A stretch of 64,000 nucleotides of DNA from Dinoroseobacter sp013215265. Its GTDB lineage: Bacteria; Pseudomonadota; Alphaproteobacteria; Rhodobacterales; Rhodobacteraceae. Below, piece after piece: positions 54,829-63,293 of this stretch; position 1 is the first letter of the stretch; each line of letters begins with the position of its first letter. The stretch lies in assembly GCA_963691755.1 (NCBI GenBank), contig OY829366.1, forward strand, positions 496,001 to 560,000. The letters run 5' to 3'. Under the pieces are notes generated by a model. It saw only the letters and a program-made list of their open reading frames with translations. It was not told the DNA's origin and ran no database searches. The translations under genes and the position numbers were made by a program.

Positions 54829-56214
54829 ATGACCGACTATGTAGTGAAAGACATCGCGCTGGCAGACTTTGGCCGCAAGGAACTTGATATTGCCGAAACC
54901 GAAATGCCGGGCCTGATGGCGTTGCGTGAAGAGTTTGGTGAAAGCAAGCCACTGAAAGATGCGCGTATCGTTGGGTCTCTGCACATGACGATCCAGACCG
55001 CAGTTCTGATCGAAACGCTGGTTGCGCTGGGTGCAGATGTGCGCTGGGCGTCTTGCAACATTTTCTCAACCCAGGATCATGCCGCTGCTGCCGTTGCTGC
55101 CGCAGGCGTTCCGGTCTTTGCAATTAAAGGCCAGACGCTGGAAGAGCATTGGGATTATCTCGATAAGTCCTTCATGTTCGCAGAGGGTCCGAACATGATC
55201 CTCGACGATGGCGGCGATGCGACGCTCTACATCCTATTGGGTGCGCGCGCCGAAGCGGGCGAGGACATCATCCCGGTTCCCGAATCGGAAGAAGAAGCCG
55301 TGATCAAGGCGCAGATTGCCAAGCGCATGGAAGCTTCACCCGGCTGGTTCACTAAGATGAAAGAACAGATCAAGGGGGTGTCTGAAGAGACCACCACTGG
55401 GGTGCACCGACTTTATGAATTGCAGCGCAATGGTCAGCTTCCCTTCCCTGCGATCAACGTGAACGATTCGGTGACCAAGTCGAAGTTCGACAACAAGTAC
55501 GGGTGCAAGGAATCGCTCGTGGATGGCATCCGTCGTGCGACCGATACCATGATGGCTGGCAAGACCGCCGTTGTCTGTGGCTATGGCGATGTTGGCAAAG
55601 GCTCGGCGGCGTCCCTGCGCGGTGCCGGTGCGCGCGTAAAGGTCACCGAGATTGACCCGATTTGCGCCCTTCAGGCCGCGATGGATGGCTTTGAGGTAAC
55701 CACGCTGGAAGATACTGTTTCAGACGCAGATATCTTCATCACCACGACTGGCAACAAGGACGTCATCCGCATTGAGCATATGCGCGAGATGAAGGACATG
55801 GCGATCGTTGGCAATATCGGCCATTTCGATAACGAAATTCAGGTTGCTGCGCTCAAGAACCACAAATGGACCAACATTAAAGACCAAGTAGACATGATCG
55901 AGATGCCTTCTGGCAATCGCATGATCCTGCTGTCCCAAGGGCGTCTGCTGAACCTTGGCAACGCAACCGGTCACCCGTCTTTCGTGATGTCCGCGTCGTT
56001 CACCAATCAGGTGCTGGCCCAGATCGAGCTGTGGACCAAGGGTGAGGAGTACAAGAACGAGGTTTACGTTCTGCCGAAGCACCTCGACGAGAAGGTCGCG
56101 CGTCTGCATCTCGCAAAAATTGGTGTCAAACTGACCGAGCTGCAGCAGGATCAGGCGGAATACATTGGCGTGACTGTCGAAGGCCCGTTCAAGCCGGAAG
56201 CGTACCGCTACTAA
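54829..56214 (+). CDS. ahcY: S-adenosylhomocysteine hydrolase
   Basis: Converts S-adenosylhomocysteine to homocysteine and adenosine, relieving product inhibition of methyltransferases. The 461-aa protein has SLHMTIQTAVLIETL, the NAD-binding VVCGYGDVGKG, HFDNEI and the C-terminal PEAYRY tail. ATG 54829 (MTDYVVKD) is used; an in-frame ATG at 54808 adds seven residues. No SAH riboswitch is recognised upstream. A terminator follows. Confidence 0.97.
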   Translation: MTDYVVKDIALADFGRKELDIAETEMPGLMALREEFGESKPLKDARIVGSLHMTIQTAVLIETLVALGADVRWASCNIFSTQDHAAAAVAAAGVPVFAIKGQTLEEHWDYLDKSFMFAEGPNMILDDGGDATLYILLGARAEAGEDIIPVPESEEEAVIKAQIAKRMEASPGWFTKMKEQIKGVSEETTTGVHRLYELQRNGQLPFPAINVNDSVTKSKFDNKYGCKESLVDGIRRATDTMMAGKTAVVCGYGDVGKGSAASLRGAGARVKVTEIDPICALQAAMDGFEVTTLEDTVSDADIFITTTGNKDVIRIEHMREMKDMAIVGNIGHFDNEIQVAALKNHKWTNIKDQVDMIEMPSGNRMILLSQGRLLNLGNATGHPSFVMSASFTNQVLAQIELWTKGEEYKNEVYVLPKHLDEKVARLHLAKIGVKLTELQQDQAEYIGVTVEGPFKPEAYRY

Positions 56215-56266
56215 AAAAGCCTAGCGCGGGGAATTTGTCCCATGTTGCGCTTAGAGTATGGTTGAT

Positions 56267-56298
56267 AGGCCCCGGGGATAAATCTCTGGGGCCTTTTT
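56267..56298 (+). terminator. Rho-independent terminator after ahcY
   Basis: Stem GGCCCC (56268-56273) pairs with GGGGCC (56288-56293), followed by TTTTT. It ends directly at the ATG of the next gene, so transcription of that gene by readthrough would place its start codon just after the hairpin. Confidence 0.85.
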
Positions 56299-57267
56299 AT
56301 GTCAGCTATTCTTCGCTTTGTCGCCATTTCCATTCTTATCATTTTTGGGATCGCTTTCGGCTTGATTCTAAGTCAGTGGCCCTCTGGTGAAGTCGAAGGG
56401 CAAGGTCTCAACTTCCCGCAAAGCAGCAGTGAGGGGTCCGCGACAGATATACCGCTCCAGACCTATCTGGCGCGGGACGGCGCCGTGCTTGGCTACCGTG
56501 AAATCGAAGGGGATCCGGCAAACACGACCGTGCTTGTTCACGGATCCGGATGGCACAGCGCTGCGTATATGGATCTTGCTGCAGGCATTGCAGCCCAAAC
56601 AGGTGGGCGGGTTGTCGTGCCAGATCTACGCGGACATGGGCCCTTGGCTGATCCGCGCGGGGACACTGACTATGTGGCACAGCTTGAGGACGATCTAGCA
56701 GATCTGCTCGATCATTTCGAAGTAGATCAGGCCAGTCTCGTGGGGCATTCCTCTGGCGGTGGTCTTGTCATCCGGTTTGCCGGGGGTGTGCACGGTACGC
56801 GGATGGCCCGTGCTGCCCTTCTTGCACCGTTTCTCAAGTACAACGCCCCAACTGTACGGCCAAATTCGGGCGGTTGGGCGCGACCCCTGACCCGGCGGTT
56901 GATCGGTTTGCTGATGTTGAACGGTGTTGGAATTACGGCTTTGAACGGACTAACGGTGATTGAGTTCAATCTGCCAGATGAGATCCGCGCAACCTTTGAC
57001 GGACAATCTGCCACTCAGTCTTATAGCTATAGGTTGAACACCGGGTTTGCCCCAAGGCCAGATTTTGGAGCGGACATTGCGGCATTGCCGGAGTTTTTGT
57101 TGGTTGTGGGAGAGGCAGACGAGGCCTTCATTGCAGATCAATTCGCGCCAACGATGTCGAAGTACTCAGACCTCGGGACATACGACGTTTTGCCGGACCT
57201 CGGCCATCTCGACACGCTTTTCAATCAAGGCGTCGCGGCACGCATAGGCGCTTTCCTAAGCCGTTAG
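56299..57267 (+). CDS. Membrane-anchored alpha/beta hydrolase
   Basis: A 322-aa hydrolase with an N-terminal hydrophobic anchor (about residues 5-25). The fold shows VLVHGSGWHS (oxyanion), PDLRGHG, the nucleophile elbow GHSSGG, an acid in the VVGEADEAF stretch, and a C-terminal histidine in LGHLDTL. Substrate unknown; periplasmic orientation of the catalytic domain is inferred. Starts immediately after the ahcY terminator and is convergent with the HD gene, overlapping it by 12 bases. Confidence 0.8.
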   Translation: MSAILRFVAISILIIFGIAFGLILSQWPSGEVEGQGLNFPQSSSEGSATDIPLQTYLARDGAVLGYREIEGDPANTTVLVHGSGWHSAAYMDLAAGIAAQTGGRVVVPDLRGHGPLADPRGDTDYVAQLEDDLADLLDHFEVDQASLVGHSSGGGLVIRFAGGVHGTRMARAALLAPFLKYNAPTVRPNSGGWARPLTRRLIGLLMLNGVGITALNGLTVIEFNLPDEIRATFDGQSATQSYSYRLNTGFAPRPDFGADIAALPEFLLVVGEADEAFIADQFAPTMSKYSDLGTYDVLPDLGHLDTLFNQGVAARIGAFLSR

Positions 57268-57855
57268 CGGGGTAACCTCCCCTTTGCGCATGATATTTGG
57301 GTCATAGGCTTTGCGCGCAAAGACCTCGCGCACCATTGGCTCGAATGTTTCCAGAGGTTTGGTGTCATAGTTCGGATCGAAACTGGCTTGGTCCCAGCGC
57401 TCGCAAAACGCAGCGCAGCTGTCAAAACAGGGATGATCCTTGAACTGGTCGCGCGCATTCTCATCCCATCCGTAATGATGCGCGTAATAGATCATCTGGA
57501 AAATGCCGTGATGCTCGACAACCCAGGCAACATCCCACCGAACGAAGGGGCGGATAACCTCTGCCGAAAACCGATCGTGGTTTTGGGGCGCGAGGCCGTC
57601 GCCAATGTCATGAAGCAATGCGCCGACAATCCAGTCGATATCTGCACCATCGCGCATCGCGCGCGTCGCTGATTGAAGGCCATGCGTCAGGCGGGTGATG
57701 CGGTACCCTTCGAGTGTCGTTTCACCATGTCGGCGCAGCTCGTCTAGAATTCGATCCGCTGTCATTGCGATAAAGGCATGTTCTTTTTCCGCAAGCAGCG
57801 CGTAATCTTCCTTCGTTCCATCCTTCATTTGGGTGAAGCTGACCGTTTCCGTCAT
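57256..57855 (-). CDS. HD-domain protein, PhnZ-like oxygenase candidate
   Basis: A 199-aa HD-domain protein. The motifs LTHGLQSAT, ALLHDIGD and VVEHHGIFQMIYYAHH are spaced like the mixed-valent di-iron HD oxygenases related to PhnZ and myo-inositol oxygenase rather than like nucleotidases. No phosphonate genes lie nearby, so substrate is open. A classical phosphohydrolase remains possible. Confidence 0.6.
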   Translation of the reverse strand: MTETVSFTQMKDGTKEDYALLAEKEHAFIAMTADRILDELRRHGETTLEGYRITRLTHGLQSATRAMRDGADIDWIVGALLHDIGDGLAPQNHDRFSAEVIRPFVRWDVAWVVEHHGIFQMIYYAHHYGWDENARDQFKDHPCFDSCAAFCERWDQASFDPNYDTKPLETFEPMVREVFARKAYDPNIMRKGEVTPLTA

Positions 57856-58037
57856 GCGCGTCTTTCCTGCGTGATCTTAGATTTGACAAATGCAAACTAA
57901 GCTCTGGGATCGGCGGCGTCACGTCGCGCTTATCTGCGACATTCTCAGGAAAAGCTTGTCAGACGTGCATCTGGCGGGTTTCATGAAGTCATTAAGGCAA
58001 TCGTGGCCCAATGCGGCGGCATACCTGGGAGTGTGAT

Positions 58038-58379
58038 ATGGGTAAGAGAGATGAGCTGATCGCAAAATATGCGGATGATCTGAAAAACAAATGCGGGATG
58101 GATCCTGACATGGATCTCCTGACGAAGGTGACGATTGGGTGCGGACCGGCAATCTACAACGCTGACGCTTCGACCGTTGCGAGCAGCCAGGACCATGAGC
58201 TGGAAACTGTCAAAAACAATTTTCTCATCAAGAAGCTTGGATTATCAGATGGGCCTGAGCTGATGGACGGGATCAACAAAGCTATCGAAACCTATGGTAA
58301 ATCCGAGACCAATAAGTACCGGGCTGTTGTTTACTATATGCTGACTAAGCATTTTGGTAAGGAAAGTGTTTACGGTTGA
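58038..58379 (+). CDS. DUF2853-family protein
   Basis: A 113-aa soluble protein matching DUF2853 (KRDELIAKYADDLKNKCG; DMDLLTKVTIGCGPAIYNADA). Function unknown. ATG 58038 follows GGGAG by about six bases. It is followed by its own terminator and lies within a divergent and partly non-coding stretch. Confidence 0.75.
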   Translation: MGKRDELIAKYADDLKNKCGMDPDMDLLTKVTIGCGPAIYNADASTVASSQDHELETVKNNFLIKKLGLSDGPELMDGINKAIETYGKSETNKYRAVVYYMLTKHFGKESVYG

Positions 58380-58401
58380 TCGCCGCAAGCTTCTGAATTT
58401 T

Positions 58402-58437
58402 AGGCAAAACCTGCGTATTTGGGTTTTGCCTTTTTTT
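58402..58437 (+). terminator. Rho-independent terminator after the DUF2853 gene
   Basis: Inverted repeat AGGCAAAACC (58402-58411) and GGTTTTGCCT (58422-58431), followed by a run of seven T. It separates the DUF2853 gene from the structured segment to its right. Confidence 0.88.
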
Positions 58438-58440
58438 GTA

Positions 58441-58564
58441 GGCTGCGATATTCGATGAAGGTCCGACAAGTATGGCGGACCCGAATACATCACGTGTGGT
58501 GCAGCCAAAGGCACGTGGGGTAAGGAGGGTCGTCAAAAGATCGGCGTCCCTCCTTTTCTTTTTG
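58441..58564 (+). ncRNA. Candidate small structured RNA with its own terminator
   Basis: An intergenic stretch folding on paper into nested stems: outer GGCTGC (58441) with GCAGCC (58501), then ATTCG (58450) with CGAAT (58482), and GGTCCG (58460) with CGGACC (58476). It ends in a hairpin AAGGAGGG / CCCTCCTT (58522-58555) plus a T-rich tract (58554-58563) that fits a plus-strand terminator. The upstream gene already has its own terminator, so this second one implies a separate plus-strand transcript. No protein of credible length is encoded and no known RNA family was recognised. Confidence 0.4.
58522..58564 (+). terminator. Terminator hairpin ending the candidate small RNA
   Basis: Eight-base stem AAGGAGGG (58522-58529) and CCCTCCTT (58548-58555), followed by a T-rich tract. 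The reverse strand lacks a T-tract after the hairpin, so it works only on the plus strand. Confidence 0.6.
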
Positions 58565-58678
58565 ATCGTTCGTCTCAGAGAAGCGTCAGATGCATTAAGA
58601 GAATGCGATCTCTTCATGGCTGTCGCTACAGGCACGCATCACGAGATTGGTGTCGCCCAAAGCTCTCGCTCCTACGAT

Positions 58679-59092
58679 CTAGATGCCACCCAGCTTGCAG
58701 ATCAATTCGAACTCGGCTTCTGTGACAGGCTGGACCGACAGGCGCGCGTTTTTCACAAGTACCATTTCGGCAAGTTTGGGTTCTGCCTTGATTATCTCCA
58801 GGCTCACTGGTTTTGGCAAAGATCGAACCGCTTTGATATCCACGCATTCCCAGCGCTCGTCTTCAGTCGTGCTATCGCTATGTGCCTCAGCAATGACCTC
58901 AACGATCCCAACAACCGCCTTTTCCTTTTGTGAGTGATAGAAAAAGCCGCGATCCCCCACTTGCATTTCGCGCATGAAGTTCCGGGCCTGGTAGTTGCGC
59001 ACACCGTCCCACTCTTCGCCTGCGTCGCCATTTGCAACCTGCTGGTCCCAGGACCAGGTTGAGGGTTCGGACTTGAACAGCCAGTAGCGCAT
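58679..59092 (-). CDS. EVE-domain protein
   Basis: A 137-aa single EVE domain (MRYWLFKSEPSTWSWDQQ...; GVRNYQARNFMREMQVGD; FYHSQKEKAVVGIVEV). EVE domains are PUA-like and bind modified nucleic-acid bases in characterised cases. A longer plus-strand frame (58472-58933) covers much of this gene and is rejected as a shadow. Divergent from the gap to the right. Confidence 0.87.
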   Translation of the reverse strand: MRYWLFKSEPSTWSWDQQVANGDAGEEWDGVRNYQARNFMREMQVGDRGFFYHSQKEKAVVGIVEVIAEAHSDSTTEDERWECVDIKAVRSLPKPVSLEIIKAEPKLAEMVLVKNARLSVQPVTEAEFELICKLGGI

Positions 59093-59610
59093 GACCCAAT
59101 TATCTTATTACAAACATCCAAGGTCACGCTACCAAACAAACCGACTTATGCGTAGGGGCTGTTTGTTACTCAGATTTTGGCTTCAGAATAGCAAGCCGCG
59201 GGGCTATCCGAGAACGCGTATGAGGGGAGTGAAGTGGCTGAACGGATGGCTTCAAACACTGAGCCAAGCCTCAAGCCCGTAAGATTCGATTAGAAACCGC
59301 CAAAACTTGCTCCAGAATCTATCTGCGAGGTAAAAAATAATAGTAGATATCGCTTAAAATTAGCTAAAAAACATATTATACAAAACGATATAACGCACAG
59401 ATAGTAACTCTCTGTGATTTTTAATTTTGTCACACAATATATTTGAACAAGTACCCAGCAATTGTTTGCAAACTTAAACCAGCCCCGTGAAACCACAACG
59501 GCCTGATTTTCCAGGATCAAAATATGGAAGACGGGCTGCGGCACAAGATCGTTAGATGGTTGCAGAAGTAGGCTAGCTTACCCGAAATGAGTCCGAATAA
59601 CGGACCTTAA
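59093..59610. other. 518-bp gene-free region between EVE gene and fcl
   Basis: Left third holds the EVE promoter side; about 59290-59580 is strikingly AT-rich relative to neighbouring DNA. No credible gene is seen; small frames are hydrophobic or low-complexity. The shift in base composition marks a boundary with the sugar-nucleotide genes. A possible weak hairpin near 59590 belongs to the fcl 3' end. Confidence 0.6.
59591..59605 (-). terminator. Weak hairpin downstream of fcl
   Basis: GTCCG (59591-59595) pairs with CGGAC (59601-59605) around a five-base loop, a few bases beyond the fcl stop. The T-tract on the minus strand is poor (TCATTT), so termination is uncertain. Confidence 0.35.
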
Positions 59611-60552
59611 TTAGCCTCGTCCACCATTTGCTAGCCAGTCTTCATATGCGTGACGGATGCCCTCCTCCAGCCCGCGTGCTCTGTTCCACCCCAGTCCATG
59701 AAGCCGTGTGCTGTCCATCAGCTTTCTTGGCGTCCCGTCGGGTTTGTCAGCATCGAACATTAGCTCTGCGTCATACCCCACCACCTTTGCGATGGTCTCG
59801 GCCAGTTCACGGATCGTCACTTCGGCGCCCGAACCCACGTTCAACGGCACGGGGTCGGAATATTCCTTCAAAAGGAAGACCAGAGCGTCGGCCAGGTCGT
59901 CCACATGCAGAAACTCGCGCAAGGGTGTGCCGGTGCCCCAGACCACGACCTCCTCGGATCCCGCCTCTTTGGCCTCGTGGAACTTGCGCAGAAGCGCGGG
60001 AAGGACGTGGGAGTTTTCCAGATCGTAATTGTCCCCCGGACCATAAAGGTTTGTCGGCTGGGCCGAGATGAAATCCGCCCCGTACTGTTTGCGATAGGCC
60101 TGACACAGCTTGATGCCTGCGATCTTGGCGATCGCGTACCATTCGTTGGTGGGCTCCAACGGGCCTGTCAGTAGCGCTTCTTCCGGGATCGGTTGGGGAG
60201 CATGCTTGGGGTAGATGCAGCTGGAGCCGAGAAACAGCAGCTTTTCGACGCCACTTTCATGGGCTGACGTGATCACATTTGTTTGCAGGGCCAGATTGTC
60301 GGCGAGGAAGTTGACCGGATAGGTGTTGTTGGCGTGGATACCACCCACTTTCGCAGCGGCGAGGATCACAGCGTCTGGTTTCTCGGTGTTGAACCAGTCT
60401 CGGACGGCTGCCTGATCCGTCAAATCCAGCACATCGCGGCCGGCTGTCACAACCTCGCAGCCTTCAGAGGCCAGCCGTCGTACCAGCGCACTCCCCACCA
60501 TTCCTCGATGGCCGGCAACAAAGATGCGTTTGCCGTTGAGAGAATAGCTCAT
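59611..60552 (-). CDS. fcl: GDP-L-fucose synthase
   Basis: Epimerase-reductase making GDP-L-fucose from the product of Gmd. The 313-aa protein has the nucleotide loop VAGHRGMVGSALVRRL, catalytic FLGSSCIYPKHAPQPI and NEWYAIAKIAGIKLCQAYR (YxxxK). ATG 60552 is used; the frame to 60681 runs into gmd. It overlaps the gmd stop (ATGA). Its base composition seems richer in G+C than the genes to its left. Confidence 0.93.
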   Translation of the reverse strand: MSYSLNGKRIFVAGHRGMVGSALVRRLASEGCEVVTAGRDVLDLTDQAAVRDWFNTEKPDAVILAAAKVGGIHANNTYPVNFLADNLALQTNVITSAHESGVEKLLFLGSSCIYPKHAPQPIPEEALLTGPLEPTNEWYAIAKIAGIKLCQAYRKQYGADFISAQPTNLYGPGDNYDLENSHVLPALLRKFHEAKEAGSEEVVVWGTGTPLREFLHVDDLADALVFLLKEYSDPVPLNVGSGAEVTIRELAETIAKVVGYDAELMFDADKPDGTPRKLMDSTRLHGLGWNRARGLEEGIRHAYEDWLANGGRG

Positions 60553-61673
60553 GCCCCGTCTTCCAGGCTCACAGGCAGCTCCAGCCCATGTTCCTTCAGC
60601 AGAGCTGCACGGCGGGCAGACTTCAGGTCCTCTGCCACCATCTCGGCGCACATCTCCTGCACGGTGATCTCCGGCTCCCACCCCAGTTGTGTTTTTGCCT
60701 TGGATGGATCGCCCAGAAGGGTTTCGACCTCGGCGGGCCGGAAATAGCGTGGATCAATCCGCATCACCACATCACCTGCCTTCACAGCGGAGGCCATGTC
60801 GGAGGTCACAGCCGTCACGGTCGCAATCTCTTCTGTTCCGGTTCCGCTAAATTCCAGGTCAATCCCGAGCTCTCGGGCGGACCAAGTGATAAACTCGCGG
60901 ACAGAATACTGCAGCCCAGTCGCAATTACGTAATCCTCAGGCACCTCCTGCTGCAGCATCATCCACTGCATGCGAACGTAATCCTTGGCGTGGCCCCAGT
61001 CGCGCAGGCTGTCGATATTGCCCATGTAAAGACAGTCCTCGAGACCTTGCGCGATGTTCGCCAGCCCCCGTGTGATCTTGCGGGTCACAAAGGTCTCTCC
61101 GCGCCGCGGGCTTTCATGGTTAAACAGGATGCCGTTACAGGCATACATCCCGTAGGCTTCGCGGTAATTCACGACCATCCAATAGGCATAGAGTTTGGCA
61201 ACCGCGTAAGGCGAGCGCGGGTGAAACGGTGTCGTCTCACGCTGCGGGGTTTCCTGGACGAGGCCGTAAAGCTCGGACGTAGAGGCCTGATAAAACCGCG
61301 TGTGTTTTTCCAAGCCCAGAAAGCGGATCGAATCCAGCAAACGCAACGTCCCGATCGCGTCCACATCAGCCGTATATTCGGGGGCCTCGAAGCTGACGGC
61401 GACATGGGATTGCGCGCCAAGGTTATAGACTTCATCCGGTTCAACCTCACGCAGGATCCGCGTCAGGTTCGAGCTGTCTGTCAGATCACCATAATGAAGC
61501 TTCAAGCGCTGATTATCTGTGTGCGGGTCTTCATAGATATGGTCCACACGCTGCGTGTTGAACAGCGAAGCGCGGCGCTTGATGCCATGCACCTCATAGC
61601 CCTTCTCAAGCAGGAACTCGGCAAGATAACTGCCATCCTGACCCGTGATGCCGGTGATCAATGCGCGTTTCAT
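60549..61673 (-). CDS. gmd: GDP-mannose 4,6-dehydratase
   Basis: First step to GDP-L-fucose and related sugars. The 374-aa protein has the NAD(P) loop ITGITGQDGSYLAEFLLEKG, the catalytic YxxxK-containing segment RSPYAVAKLYAYWMV, and the family's HYGDLTDSSNL. No strong ribosome-binding site is visible at the ATG. Pair with fcl implies a fucose-containing surface glycan, but the glycosyltransferases are not in the window. Confidence 0.93.
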   Translation of the reverse strand: MKRALITGITGQDGSYLAEFLLEKGYEVHGIKRRASLFNTQRVDHIYEDPHTDNQRLKLHYGDLTDSSNLTRILREVEPDEVYNLGAQSHVAVSFEAPEYTADVDAIGTLRLLDSIRFLGLEKHTRFYQASTSELYGLVQETPQRETTPFHPRSPYAVAKLYAYWMVVNYREAYGMYACNGILFNHESPRRGETFVTRKITRGLANIAQGLEDCLYMGNIDSLRDWGHAKDYVRMQWMMLQQEVPEDYVIATGLQYSVREFITWSARELGIDLEFSGTGTEEIATVTAVTSDMASAVKAGDVVMRIDPRYFRPAEVETLLGDPSKAKTQLGWEPEITVQEMCAEMVAEDLKSARRAALLKEHGLELPVSLEDGA

Positions 61674-62721
61674 TCTTAATCACTGTCTACTTGATTCTCT
61701 ATGTGCCGTTACTGTTCCTATATCGTGAACAATAAGCAAAGGTTCGGGCGGGTTTGGGGCGATTTATGGGCGGTTTTTTAGTTCTAAAACGGACTCAATT
61801 AGTCACTCCCAAACAAATCCTGGGGACGACTTTCTTAGCCATGTCCGTGAGGTCGTCAGGCTGACGGTCGACAATGATCACATCCGTCTAGGCCGTCAGC
61901 GCGTTGAGATCTCGTAGTACGCGTGAACTAAGGAACTCATTTCAGGCCATTTCGGTTCCATAGATTACGACTTCGATCCTTTTGTCCCCTTGGCCTTTAT
62001 CCGCTTCATAATCCCCTGTGCCGCGCTTTGCTGCGGTCTCGGGGTCTTTGCGAGCGCCTGGGCATCCAGACGAACCGGTGTGCGGTTCAGTCCGCCTGTC
62101 CACTGATGCACGGCTCAATCGGCGCGGGCACAATCAGAGGCCTTATCTGGGCGCGGCAGGCGCCTGATGCGGTAAAACGTGAGGCATTCGGGCCCAACCA
62201 AACACCTTCGAGGCGCAGCAGCCCCACGATCTCGTCCAGGATCAATCGATTGAGCGTGTCCTGTAGAGCATGGGCCAGACCTCATTGAGCCGCCTTAGCG
62301 CCTGTGCGGCCATGGCCAGGGGTAAGGCTAACGCATGCTCCACACTTACCCATGCGGCAGGGTCTATAATGGCCGCTGTTGATTTGACCGCTTAGGAAGA
62401 TCATTCCGAGCGACGTCTACCGTGGGTCCCAGAAGGGACCAGAGATCATCCTCAGAATTGTTTATATGGAGAGGGTAATCATTCTAACGTGCAAAAATCA
62501 CATAAAATGCAGATTACTTCGATAGCTTAGGTAGTCTGCATATTCCTACATCGTGGTGCAGTTGACGAGCGCTCTGCTCAACGAGAGCGCTTAAGTAGCA
62601 CAAAGCTCAACCTAAAGATTGCGATAAAGTTATTATGTTTAAACGGTCATTTAATAAGAATAAACGGAATAGAACACTTGCGCCAAAACCACAGAGTATC
62701 TAACTGCCTCAGCGGCCCAAC
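61674..62721. other. About 1 kb of apparently degenerate, gene-free DNA
   Basis: No intact gene. Around 61800-62300 the minus strand contains broken stretches (for example KDPETAAKRGTGDYEADKGQ at the end of a 63-aa frame, 61942-62133) that look like decayed coding DNA, but I cannot name the source. From about 62460 to 62700 the DNA is AT-rich, with a 9-bp stem-loop (62509-62539) and a perfect 8-bp hairpin (62568-62591). It separates gmd from mazE. Confidence 0.55.
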
Positions 62722-63093
62722 ATGCAAGCGAGGATTAAAAAATGGGGCAACAGTGCAGCGGTGCGACTGCCCACTGCGATGCTCGAAGTAACAGGCCTGT
62801 CGGTTGATTCACCTTTCGTACTCCGGGAAGAAAACGGTCGAATTGTGATCGAACCTGCGCCAGAGGCGAAGATCACGCTGGAGGCGCTGCTCGCCGGGAT
62901 TACGTCTGAAAATCTGCATGAAGAGGTCAAGAGACCGGACATACCATGGGGGATGAGGCGCTCTAGGTGGCCTATATTCCCGGCGCTGGCGATATCGTCT
63001 GGCTGCAACTCACTCCACAGGCGGGTCATAAGCCGGCCAGGCACAGATCCGCCCTCGTTCTGTCACCCGCAAGCTATAATCGGATCGGGCTAA
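62722..63093 (+). CDS. mazE: MazE-family antitoxin, C-terminus probably frameshifted
   Basis: AbrB/MazE-type antitoxin: MQARIKKWGNSAAVRLPTA and EENGRIVIEPAPE are the DNA-binding domain. The expected end (..GDEAL, stop TAG at 62964, immediately before mazF) is present but in another frame; a one-base loss between about 62925 and 62946 makes the protein run 123 aa to 63093, through mazF. The altered part is the region that in MazE neutralises MazF. A sequencing error is the alternative. Confidence 0.7.
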   Translation: MQARIKKWGNSAAVRLPTAMLEVTGLSVDSPFVLREENGRIVIEPAPEAKITLEALLAGITSENLHEEVKRPDIPWGMRRSRWPIFPALAISSGCNSLHRRVISRPGTDPPSFCHPQAIIGSG

Positions 63094-63290
63094 TGCTGTG
63101 CTGTCCGATCACCACACGGATTAAGGGCTATCCGTTTGACGTCGCACTGTCGAGCGATCCTGCAAGCATGGGTTTGTCTGATCATGTCAAAAGTCTCGAT
63201 TGGCGGGTGCGGAAGGCGCTGCGCAAGGGGCAGGCGAAAGCCCTAGAGTTGGCTGCCGTGCGGGTTCGAGCGGCTGCCCTGATTGGGTAA
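62967..63290 (+). CDS. mazF: MazF/PemK-family mRNA interferase toxin
   Basis: Sequence-specific endoribonuclease toxin, 107 aa, apparently intact. Visible family features: IPGAGDIVWLQLTPQAGHK, SALVLSPASYN, LMLCCPITTRIKGYPFDV. A GTG start at 62967 follows the TAG of the expected mazE frame directly, with GAGG upstream. Toxin intact, antitoxin damaged is an unstable combination unless the toxin is weak or silent. Confidence 0.82.
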   Translation: MAYIPGAGDIVWLQLTPQAGHKPARHRSALVLSPASYNRIGLMLCCPITTRIKGYPFDVALSSDPASMGLSDHVKSLDWRVRKALRKGQAKALELAAVRVRAAALIG

Positions 63291-63293
63291 CCC

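Noticed and set aside
58472..58933. 153-aa plus-strand open frame
   Set aside because: Overlaps the EVE gene in antisense and the structured RNA candidate, and shows no recognisable domain or good start.
60588..61679. 363-aa plus-strand open frame
   Set aside because: It is a shadow of gmd on the other strand. The gmd reading has full-length family motifs; this frame has none.
61942..62133. 63-aa minus-strand frame
   Set aside because: Ends in a plausible coding stretch, but has no identifiable family and its upstream part is broken; treated as debris.
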